Source: Planctomycetes bacterium UBA1662
GTDB taxonomy: Bacteria; Planctomycetota; UBA8108
Length of the DNA: 11,600 nt
Direction of reading: 5' to 3'
Assembly: GCA_002320775.1 (NCBI GenBank)
Contig: DCKY01000132.1
Location: forward strand, 1-11,600
In this document: in pieces, positions 5,344 to 11,600 of the stretch
Layout of the letters: the number at the start of each line of letters is the position of its first letter
Position numbering within the stretch: position 1 is the first letter of the stretch
Notes under the pieces: model-generated
Seen by the model: the letters and a program-made list of their open reading frames with translations, nothing else
What the model was told of the DNA's origin: nothing
Databases searched by the model: none
Made by a program: the position numbers and the translations under genes

Positions 5344-6585
5344 ATGAGTGATGTTGATCGTAAGACCACACGGCGGCGGTTCCTGAAGACTTCGGCGGCG
5401 ACCCTGGCTACCGTCACAATCGTAAAGCCCCACGTTCTCGGCGGTCCCGGGCGTGTCCCCCCGAGTGAAACTCTTGGCGGAGCACTGATCGGCGTAGGCG
5501 GCCGCGGGCCCGGGACCTACAACGACCTCACGGGCAAACACAAACTCAACGTGATCAAGCTGGCCGAGTGCGACGTGAAATGGGTCGGGAGGGCCGACAA
5601 TAAGAAACGCTATACGGATTTCCGCCGGGTTCTCGAACGTAAGGACATCGATGTCGTCGCGATCGCCACACCGCCACACTGGCACGCCCTGATTTCCATC
5701 GCCGCGATGGAGGCAGGCAAGGACGTGGTCAGCGAAAAACCCATGACCCGGTTTATTGCCGAGGGGAGAGCGGTAGCGGATGCGGAGAAGCGTTATGGCC
5801 GAGTCTACCAGGTCGGCACCTACGGGCGTTTCAGCAGGCAAGGCGATGCTCGAGCCCGCACCCGGAGAAAACTCATGAAGAGCGGCCTCCTGAAGGACTG
5901 CAAGGGCGTCCTCATCATGCACCGCGGGTACAAGGTCAAACAGTGGAGCGGGCTGGTCAACACCCCGCCCCAGCAGGTCCCCGACTGGCTCGACTGGGAC
6001 ATGTACCAGGGCCCCAGCGCTATGAAGCCGTTCCATCGCCATCGGTTTGGAGGCTCCCATCGGGGCTATTGGGATTACGACGGCGGCGGCCTTGGCGACA
6101 TGGGGCAGCATTTCCTCGACCCGGTAACCTGGGAATACGGTCTTGACCACACCTCCCCGACTGAGATCACCCCCCACGCGCCGCCGGCCCACCCGGAGGC
6201 TGTCGGGATGTGGGGCTGGGTGGAGCTGAAATACGCCAATGGATTCACCATCGTCCTGGAGAGCCGGGAGTGGGGAAAACCCTATGATCGAAAACAAAAC
6301 CGCGATATCAGCGTCAATGACCTCACTCCCGGGGACCGCAAGAAGCTGGCTGAAATGCCCGACCCCGAGCGGCTCCTTGGCTTTGGAGATGCGGTCAAGG
6401 CCCGCAAACCGGCCGGTGGAAACGCTGAAGCCGCCCACCGAACCGTCACCATCATGCACCTGGCCAATATCGCCATCCGTATGGGCCGCAAGATCCATTT
6501 CGATCCCGTCACCGAGCAGATCACAGGCGACGATGAGGCCAACCGGCTGGTGAACCAGCCCATGCGCGCTCCGTGGCATCTCTGA
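5344..6585 (+). CDS. Tat-exported Gfo/Idh/MocA family oxidoreductase
   Basis: Predicted NAD(P)-dependent oxidoreductase acting on a sugar, cyclitol or derivative, exported folded with its cofactor. The 413-residue protein begins with a twin-arginine signal (TRRRFLK, residues 9-15, then a hydrophobic stretch). The Rossmann half shows the dinucleotide loop GVGGRG (50-55), YTDFRRVL (90-97), ATPPHWHALISIAAMEAGKD (108-127) and the family EKP motif (131-133) with Lys132. The catalytic half contains GDMGQHFLDP (251-260), with His256 as the probable acid/base, and ends with the planctomycete-type tail GDDEANRL...RAPWHL. The segment between ECDV and YTDFR is short, so one helix of the usual Rossmann fold may be reduced. 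AGGA 8 nt before the ATG supports the start. A HEAT-repeat gene follows 46 bp downstream. The substrate cannot be read from sequence. Confidence 0.95.
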   Translation: MSDVDRKTTRRRFLKTSAATLATVTIVKPHVLGGPGRVPPSETLGGALIGVGGRGPGTYNDLTGKHKLNVIKLAECDVKWVGRADNKKRYTDFRRVLERKDIDVVAIATPPHWHALISIAAMEAGKDVVSEKPMTRFIAEGRAVADAEKRYGRVYQVGTYGRFSRQGDARARTRRKLMKSGLLKDCKGVLIMHRGYKVKQWSGLVNTPPQQVPDWLDWDMYQGPSAMKPFHRHRFGGSHRGYWDYDGGGLGDMGQHFLDPVTWEYGLDHTSPTEITPHAPPAHPEAVGMWGWVELKYANGFTIVLESREWGKPYDRKQNRDISVNDLTPGDRKKLAEMPDPERLLGFGDAVKARKPAGGNAEAAHRTVTIMHLANIAIRMGRKIHFDPVTEQITGDDEANRLVNQPMRAPWHL

Positions 6586-6631
6586 TAAAAAAACAATCCC
6601 CTGCCCGAACGGACAGGAAAGGAAGCTAACC

Positions 6632-7486
6632 TTGAAAAAACAAATCAACATAGCGGCGCTTCTCGGAAAGCTCCCTGACGCCGATCGCCCTGGAACTGCC
6701 AGCAAATTCACAGGCCCGGCCCCAGCTGAGGCCGAGAAGCTGGTGGCCTCTGTCCTCTCGGGGGGCCGAGAGGCGATCCTCGAGCTGGCCGAAATGATCC
6801 GGGATGCCAACGGCAGCGGCGAAAAGAACTTCAAACCAGGCTATCTCCTTCATGCCGTCGCCCTTCGCGTCGGGGACAAGGGCCGGGATAAGGAACGGCA
6901 GGTCTTCACCACCGCCATCGCCTCGCTGCTGGGCGGAGCCAACCCTCCCCCTGGAGCGCAGGAGTTTCTCCTGCGAGAGCTCCAATGCGCCGGCGGCGCG
7001 GAGGTCGTCAAGACATTGGGAGGGCTGCTGGAAAAACCAGGCATCTGGGAGCATGCCTTGAGCGCCCTGGTCGCCATCGAAACTGGAGCCGGCGGTCCGT
7101 TGCGAAAGGCTCTTGCCGGAGCGAAGGGGCGCAGGCGCCTGGCACTCCTGCAGGCCCTGGGCAGCCTGCGTGACAAAGCCTCGACAGCTACCCTGGCTGC
7201 CGCCACCGAAGACAAGGATGAAAATACCCGGCTGGCCGCCAGCTGGGGCCTGGCGAGAATCGCCACCCCGGATTGCGTCCAACCCGTTATCAAGGCGGCC
7301 GAGAAAGCGAAGAGCTGGGAGAAAATCCAGGCCAACAAGGCGGCCCTGCTGCTGGCGGAAAACCTCAGGTCCTCCGGCAACAAGGACAAGGCCAGGGAGA
7401 CGTGCAATCTCCTGATCAACGCCAACCAGGAAGAAGATGACCGCTACGTACGGGATGTGGCCGAACGAATTATCGCCGAGCTCTGA
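6632..7486 (+). CDS. HEAT-repeat protein downstream of the oxidoreductase
   Basis: A 284-residue, mostly alpha-helical protein without a visible signal peptide. Helical pairs of HEAT type are clearest at 109-133, 139-162, 169-190 (LALLQALGSLRDKASTATLA), 196-223 (ENTRLAASWGLARI) and 231-246. Such repeats form a curved solenoid for protein-protein contact; no enzyme motif is seen. From memory, similar proteins occur beside Gfo/Idh/MocA genes in planctomycetes, so a partner or chaperone-like role for the upstream enzyme is possible but unproven. The start is a TTG with AGGA 8 nt upstream; no suitable ATG lies nearby. The 46-bp gap to the oxidoreductase contains a small imperfect hairpin (6600-6617) and suggests co-transcription. 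The stop is 13 bp from that of the convergent sulfatase gene. Confidence 0.85.
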   Translation: MKKQINIAALLGKLPDADRPGTASKFTGPAPAEAEKLVASVLSGGREAILELAEMIRDANGSGEKNFKPGYLLHAVALRVGDKGRDKERQVFTTAIASLLGGANPPPGAQEFLLRELQCAGGAEVVKTLGGLLEKPGIWEHALSALVAIETGAGGPLRKALAGAKGRRRLALLQALGSLRDKASTATLAAATEDKDENTRLAASWGLARIATPDCVQPVIKAAEKAKSWEKIQANKAALLLAENLRSSGNKDKARETCNLLINANQEEDDRYVRDVAERIIAEL

Positions 7487-7499
7487 TTCCCAGCGTGAC

Positions 7500-8978
7500 T
7501 CATTCCCCGCCAGCGGATGCGCCGTAGAGATGCTCACCCTTCCGCGCCGCCTGGATTGCCTTGTCGGTGTCCACTGGCGCCCCAGGATCAGCTTGCGTCT
7601 TCAGCCACAGGTCCAGCTCCTTCCGCATCCTCTCCAGTCGCTCAGACTGATCAGATCTACCCACCAGGTTTTCGAGCTCGTACCGGTCAGCCTCCGTATG
7701 GTACAGCTGCTCCGGAGGCCTTTTCATATAGCGCTTCACGAGCCTGTAGGTGTGTGCGTTGGCCCAGGTTTCCCGCACCCAGGTGGACCAATAGGGGTTG
7801 TTCAGCTGACCGTTCCCCCGTATGCCCATGAGATGCTTTTCGATATAAAGCTCATCGGGAAGCAGGTTGCGGATATAGCGGTATTTTCCATCGCTCACGG
7901 TACGGATCGGATAAGCCGGGCCTTCGGGGATATTGTTATGGATGCCATAGACGTAGGCCCTGTGCTTCCTGGCCTTGCCCTCCAGGACCCCAAGGAAGCT
8001 GCTGCCATCGTAGTGGCGCTCTCGGGGAACCCCGCCGGCGGCCTCCAGGAGGGTCGGCAGAACATCTGCGTATTGAACCAGCGCATCGGTACGTTTCCCC
8101 GCTGCGATCTTGCCCGGCCAACGGGCAATAAGAGCGGTGTGAAGACCCGTGTCCCAATTGGTCCACTTGCATCCGGGAAATTGCGACCCCTGCTCCGACG
8201 TAAAAAGAACCAGGGTCTCCTCCGCCTTGCCTGACCTGTCAAGCACCCCGAGGATCTCACCCACCTGGCCATCCATATAGGTGATCTCAGCCAGGTACTT
8301 ACCGTAGTCCTCTCGGGTCCGCTGGGTGTCGGCGATATTCGGCGGGAGCTTGATCTTCTTCGGCGGGTACTGTGAAGAATCACCCATCACCCAGGGCACA
8401 TGCGGCTCCACCAGGGCCACCACGAGGCAGAAGGGCTGATCTCCGGCCCGGGAGATAAATTCGCCCGCTGATTTCAGGTCGTGCCTGCGGGTCGGGTTGC
8501 GAACACAATTGGGATCAAAACCGCTAACACTCTCAAACGGAAAAGCTTTCCTGGGCTTCACATGCACCTTGCCGGCGAGCCCCACGCGGTAACCCAGTTC
8601 CTTCAGATGGTGAGGCATACTGGTCACCGAAGGCCGACTGGCGGAATGATTCCACGCGCAGCCGTTGCGCATCGGATACTGGCCTGAATACAGCTCCGCC
8701 CGGCAGGGCTGGCACATCGCCTCGCTGAGGTAGGCCAGGTTGAAGGTCAGACCCTGCGTTGCGAGGCGGTCAATATTCGGAGTGTTGGCGTTCTGCCCCC
8801 CGTAAAGCGGCAAGTCGTTGTAGGTGCAATCATCGGCCATGATGATCAGAAAGTTCGGCTGAGCCTCCTTCGAAAAGACCAAAGAGCAGCTTAACAAGAG
8901 GGCCGCGAAACAAATAAAAGAGCGCGGCAGACGACCAGGCTGTCTGTTTTGAAATGATGTACTCATGCCAGCCATCAT
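7500..8978 (-). CDS. Exported sulfatase (S1 family, formylglycine type)
   Basis: Predicted to hydrolyse sulfate esters, probably on a glycan, outside the cytoplasm. The 492-residue product has an N-terminal export signal (hydrophobic FICFAALLLSCSLVFS, about 21-36). It has the S1 metal-site start NFLIIMADD (D49, D50), TPNIDRLATQG, and a CxPxR formylglycine motif CQPCRAELYSG with Cys89. It also has GLAGKVH (Lys137, His139), EPHVPW (His193) and a late metal-site region TSEQG (260-264) followed by KW and GLHTALIARWPGKI. Length is normal for the family. The fourth motif position is Cys rather than Ser/Ala, and SEQG replaces the usual SDNG/SDHG. The pattern resembles heparan-N-sulfatase-like bacterial sulfatases, but the substrate is not fixed by this. 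Start codons at 8978, 8975 and 8966 are all possible; none has a strong ribosome site. Maturation needs a formylglycine-generating enzyme, not seen here. Confidence 0.93.
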   Translation of the reverse strand: MMAGMSTSFQNRQPGRLPRSFICFAALLLSCSLVFSKEAQPNFLIIMADDCTYNDLPLYGGQNANTPNIDRLATQGLTFNLAYLSEAMCQPCRAELYSGQYPMRNGCAWNHSASRPSVTSMPHHLKELGYRVGLAGKVHVKPRKAFPFESVSGFDPNCVRNPTRRHDLKSAGEFISRAGDQPFCLVVALVEPHVPWVMGDSSQYPPKKIKLPPNIADTQRTREDYGKYLAEITYMDGQVGEILGVLDRSGKAEETLVLFTSEQGSQFPGCKWTNWDTGLHTALIARWPGKIAAGKRTDALVQYADVLPTLLEAAGGVPRERHYDGSSFLGVLEGKARKHRAYVYGIHNNIPEGPAYPIRTVSDGKYRYIRNLLPDELYIEKHLMGIRGNGQLNNPYWSTWVRETWANAHTYRLVKRYMKRPPEQLYHTEADRYELENLVGRSDQSERLERMRKELDLWLKTQADPGAPVDTDKAIQAARKGEHLYGASAGGE

Positions 8979-9016
8979 AGGCTACCAACGGCCCCTGGAA
9001 CAGGGCGGGCTGGAAA

Positions 9017-9027
9017 CGATCTGATCG
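9017..9027. repeat. Palindrome in the sulfatase / dehydrogenase divergent region
   Basis: CGATC-T-GATCG is a perfect 5-bp inverted repeat around one base; AA and TT at 9014-9015 and 9029-9030 extend the symmetry after one mismatch. It could be an operator in the sulfatase leader. It is short enough to be chance. Confidence 0.25.
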
Positions 9028-9088
9028 GTTCGCCGTAAGATGAGGCCTTATGATTCAGAATTTGAACACCCACAAGGCGGAGGCTCCT

Positions 9089-9117
9089 TTTATACTTCAC
9101 CTCACATTAATTGTCCC
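9089..9117 (-). promoter_or_regulatory. Candidate sigma70-type promoter for the sulfatase gene
   Basis: On the minus strand, GGGACA (9117-9112, 4/6 to TTGACA) is followed after exactly 17 nt by TATAAA (9094-9089, 5/6 to TATAAT). Transcription would start near 9082, giving a leader of about 104 nt that contains the palindrome at 9017-9027. This is the best promoter match seen in the window. Confidence 0.45.
9091..9096 (+). promoter_or_regulatory. Possible -10 box for the dehydrogenase-like gene
   Basis: TATACT (5/6 to TATAAT) lies 69 bp before the ATG at 9166 and overlaps the minus-strand -10 box. No good -35 box is found at 16-18 nt; TTGAAC at 9062-9067 is 23 nt away, too far for a normal promoter. 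Confidence 0.25.
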
Positions 9118-9165
9118 AGCCTGGAAATCGACTGCCCACAAGCAACGCCTGATTGGAGCCTTAAA

Positions 9166-11600
9166 ATGAACCGCACCGGATTCCTGACTTGCCTCATCTC
9201 CTTCGCCTGCCTGCAGCCCATCCTGGCCGACCCGCCCCGCCTGCTCGACGATCAGTTCAATCTGCCGCCAGGCTTCCATATCTACAAGGCTGCCGACCGA
9301 TCGCTCACCGGCGGATCCTACGATCTCGTGCTCGATGGAGAGGGCCGACTGCTGGTTGGAGATGGAAACGCTGTCAGGAGGCTTGAGGACACCGATGGCG
9401 ACCAGGTCTACGACAAGTCCGAAGTCATCGCCACGGGTCTTGGCGGGCGCGGCCCTCAAGGACTCGTTGTCTACGGCGACCACCTCTACGCCGTTGGAGG
9501 CGATGGCGTTCAGCTCTACAGCGGCTACCAGGCTGGGGGCAAACTGAAACGCGAGCGCCGGCTCGGTGAGCGCTTCAACACCGGGGGCGACCATGCCGCC
9601 CACACCCTGCTGCGCGGCCTCGATGGCTATGTCTACATGGTGAGCGGAGATGGAGGCGGCATTGGCGAACGCCGCCATATTACGGAAAAGAGTTCGCCGG
9701 TGCTCTACGAGCGGACAGCCTCGGTCTTCCGTTTCGATCCGACCGGAGAGACCTGGGAGTGCGTCGGCGCCGGGGGACGAAATCCCCCAAGCCTGGGAAT
9801 GAATTACCTTGGAGAATTCTTCAGCTTCGACAGCGACATGGAATGGCACGTCGACCTGCCGTGGTACCGCCCGGTTCGTCTGAACCACTGGGCGACCGGT
9901 AGTGACCAGGGCTGGCAGGGTGTCGGCGCCTACCCCTCCTACTACCTCGACTGCCTTCCCGGTGTCCTCAATGTCGGACGCGGCTCACCCAATTGGGGGA
10001 TCTTCTACGAACACACCCAGTTTCCGGAAAAATACCGGGACGCCTTCATCGCCTGCGACTACCTGTGGAAGTCGGCCACCTCCGGTGGCTACAACAACCC
10101 CGGACGGCTCTGCGCCTTTGAGATGGACCGGGATGGAGCAACCTGGAAGGCGAAGATGACCGTCTTCGCCCAGGCCAAGCGGGGAGCGAAGGATCACAAG
10201 GGTGGCCGAATCAACTTCGCCCTTGTCGATGTAGATGTCGCCCCTGACGGCAGCATCCTGCTGACCGACCACAACCAGGGGGTCTGGAGAATCTTCTACG
10301 ACCCGGCCCAGAAGCCCTCCATTAAGCCGATCTCCCCCGCGGCTGGGCCAGCAGAATCAACCATCGAAGGACTTCTTGCGCTGCCGCAACCGATGTCCGA
10401 ATGGTGCAGGCTTCGCGAAGAAGCGGCGAGAAAGAAAATAGGCGACGGAATCGACGACAAGTTGCGCGCGGCCGCGCTCGACAAGAAAAGAAAGACACGC
10501 CAGAGACTCAGGGCCATTCGCCTGCTCTCTCCTGGCTTTAAAACGCTTTCAGCCGCGTTCATCAACAGCCTTGCGGCAGACTCAACCATCGAGATCAGGG
10601 CCCAGGCCGCCTGGCTGATCGGGATCCGTGGGGACCTCAAAGAGGTGCCGATGGTCCTTGAACTGCTCGAAGACAAGGCCCCCTTTGTGAGGCGAAGAGC
10701 CGCCGAGGCGCTCACCCGATTCGGCACCGAGTCCGCCAGCGGCAAGCTGATCTCCCGGCTCGATGACGAAGACCGATTCGTTCGCTACGCGGCCATGACT
10801 GCGTTGGCCCATCGACCCACAAAGGAATTCATCCAGGAAGCTCTCCGACACAAATCTCCGAGAGCCTGGATGCGAGCCCTTGTGTCGGGAAATATCAGGC
10901 GGGAAAACCCCGAGGCCCCGCATGTACAGGAGGTTGTCGAACGTATGCTCTCCAAGCCCCCGGCGATGAAAGAAGACCGTCTTGATTTCCTTCGTGTCCT
11001 GGACCTGTTCAAGGGCCAGGTTGGGGAAGACAAGGAGCTGGTGGCCAGGGTTGTCCGCTATCTCCTTGCCGGCTATCCGGATGCAGATGCCGAGGTCAGG
11101 TGGGAGCAGGCGCGAGTCCTCAGCGCCTACCAGGCCCCCGCGGCCTTCGCGCCGCTGCTGGCGATGCTCGAGACTGAAAAAGACCCTGTCACCCAATTTC
11201 ATCTCGCCGGAATGATGTCGAACATACCCTCCGGCTGGAACGAGCAGGAGTCCGCTCGCTTCGCCAGCTGGCTGGCGACAACACAGAAGGGCTGGTTCTC
11301 TCAATTCCAGGGCAAGGGGCGCCAGTTCAGAGGCTTCTGGGGAACCGTGCTGAACCAGATTGCCCAACGCCACGCGGATGGTCTCGGCGGCCTCGCCGAC
11401 CGGGTCGTCCCCGGCAGCCAGCTCTCCGGTCACATCCTCGCTTCCATCCGGAATTCAAAACAGGCGGGCCCCATCCTGGTTCGCCTCTACAACAACGCCA
11501 AGGATGAGGCCGGCCGCAAGAGCGTCCTCGAATTGCTGAAACAGGCAAGCCACCCCTCGATCGGAAAACTTCTGCTCGGCAAATACAAGGCCGCCACTGA
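9166..11600 (+). CDS. PVC-type dehydrogenase-like beta-propeller protein with HEAT repeats (3' end outside window)
   Basis: The first 811 residues of a large exported protein; the frame is still open at the right edge. Residues 1-21 are a signal peptide (ISFACLQPILA). Residues 25-380 form a propeller-like domain of the Pirellula/Verrucomicrobium putative membrane-bound dehydrogenase type, related to PQQ-dependent sorbosone dehydrogenases. Recognisable blocks are LPPGFHIYKAA, RRLEDTDGDQVYDKSEVIATG, DMEWHVDLPWYRPVRLNHWA (224-243), LPGVLNVGRGSPNWG and YRDAFIACDYLWK. From about 440 to the edge, helical HEAT repeats follow (IEIRAQAAWLIGIRGD, PFVRRRAAEALTRFG, RFVRYAAMTALAHR). Family members usually end in a CxxCH cytochrome c domain; no CxxCH is in the visible part. 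The start has GGAG 7 nt upstream. An oxidation role in sugar breakdown is inferred; the electron acceptor and substrate are unknown. Confidence 0.9.
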   Translation, partial: MNRTGFLTCLISFACLQPILADPPRLLDDQFNLPPGFHIYKAADRSLTGGSYDLVLDGEGRLLVGDGNAVRRLEDTDGDQVYDKSEVIATGLGGRGPQGLVVYGDHLYAVGGDGVQLYSGYQAGGKLKRERRLGERFNTGGDHAAHTLLRGLDGYVYMVSGDGGGIGERRHITEKSSPVLYERTASVFRFDPTGETWECVGAGGRNPPSLGMNYLGEFFSFDSDMEWHVDLPWYRPVRLNHWATGSDQGWQGVGAYPSYYLDCLPGVLNVGRGSPNWGIFYEHTQFPEKYRDAFIACDYLWKSATSGGYNNPGRLCAFEMDRDGATWKAKMTVFAQAKRGAKDHKGGRINFALVDVDVAPDGSILLTDHNQGVWRIFYDPAQKPSIKPISPAAGPAESTIEGLLALPQPMSEWCRLREEAARKKIGDGIDDKLRAAALDKKRKTRQRLRAIRLLSPGFKTLSAAFINSLAADSTIEIRAQAAWLIGIRGDLKEVPMVLELLEDKAPFVRRRAAEALTRFGTESASGKLISRLDDEDRFVRYAAMTALAHRPTKEFIQEALRHKSPRAWMRALVSGNIRRENPEAPHVQEVVERMLSKPPAMKEDRLDFLRVLDLFKGQVGEDKELVARVVRYLLAGYPDADAEVRWEQARVLSAYQAPAAFAPLLAMLETEKDPVTQFHLAGMMSNIPSGWNEQESARFASWLATTQKGWFSQFQGKGRQFRGFWGTVLNQIAQRHADGLGGLADRVVPGSQLSGHILASIRNSKQAGPILVRLYNNAKDEAGRKSVLELLKQASHPSIGKLLLGKYKAAT

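Noticed and set aside
6600..6617. Imperfect hairpin between the oxidoreductase and HEAT genes as a terminator
   Set aside because: The stem has a mismatch, is short and has no T tract, and the HEAT ribosome site follows at once; it is more likely incidental within an operon.
5152..6834. Minus-strand open frame of about 561 codons continuous with the beta-roll repeat gene
   Set aside because: It is antisense to the clear Gfo/Idh/MocA gene and the start of the HEAT gene, its translation shows no family, and the real start at 5151 has a ribosome site and export signal. Long antisense frames are common in GC-rich DNA.
6626..7537. Minus-strand frame of 303 codons opposite the HEAT gene
   Set aside because: It is entirely antisense to a recognisable HEAT-repeat gene and overlaps the end of the sulfatase gene; no domain, signal or ribosome site supports it.
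8879..8890. Lipobox-like LLSC in the sulfatase signal peptide
   Set aside because: Leu at -2 is unusual for a lipobox and a standard signal peptidase site is equally likely, so no lipoprotein call is made.
9097..9888. Minus-strand frame of 263 codons at the start of the dehydrogenase-like gene
   Set aside because: The opposite strand encodes conserved family blocks in the same region; the antisense product resembles no family.
10582..11433. Minus-strand frame of 283 codons opposite the HEAT repeats
   Set aside because: It is the shadow of the HEAT-repeat coding region on the plus strand.

Overview
The window looks like chromosomal DNA of a GC-rich member of the PVC group, most likely a marine or other polysaccharide-degrading Planctomycetota. 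The evidence is the gene content: a Tat-exported Gfo/Idh/MocA oxidoreductase with the C-terminal signature common in planctomycetes, an exported sulfatase, a secreted sialate-O-acetylesterase-like esterase, a HEAT-repeat dehydrogenase-like protein of the type found in Pirellula/Verrucomicrobia, and secreted proteins carrying dockerin-like EF-hand modules (the LxxLF pattern). The lineage call is inference from family recognition, not from a marker gene.

Layout. Left block (minus strand, transcribed right to left): a YadA-head-like repeat protein (5151-4051), an esterase with added chitobiase-C-like and PA14 domains (3947-1866), and a large secreted protein with three PPC-like beta domains, thrombospondin type-3 calcium repeats and a double dockerin-like module (1746-7). 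The gaps between these genes are about 100 bp and at least the last gene has its own candidate promoter, so they need not be one operon. From the divergent 192-bp region 5152-5343 a plus-strand pair runs right: the oxidoreductase (5344-6585) and a HEAT-repeat protein (TTG start, 6632-7486), 46 bp apart and probably an operon. A minus-strand sulfatase (8978-7500) converges on it with only 13 bp between stop codons. A second divergent region (8979-9165) holds overlapping -10-like boxes on both strands and leads into the plus-strand dehydrogenase-like gene (9166 onward), which runs off the right edge.

How the genes may work together: almost every product carries an export signal. Esterase, sulfatase, NAD(P)-type sugar oxidoreductase and PQQ/sorbosone-dehydrogenase-like beta-propeller protein together fit removal of O-acetyl and sulfate decorations from glycans and oxidation of released sugars in the periplasm or at the surface. 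The two dockerin-module proteins look like surface or matrix components. No glycoside hydrolase, transporter or regulator is visible here, so the substrate cannot be named.

No RNA gene, CRISPR array, insertion sequence, phage gene or clear defence system was seen. No stretch longer than about 200 bp lacks a gene. The least ordinary items are the 15-residue beta-roll repeat protein with a single half dockerin module and no outer-membrane anchor, the multi-domain esterase with an altered catalytic-histidine loop, and the sulfatase with a CQPCR formylglycine site.
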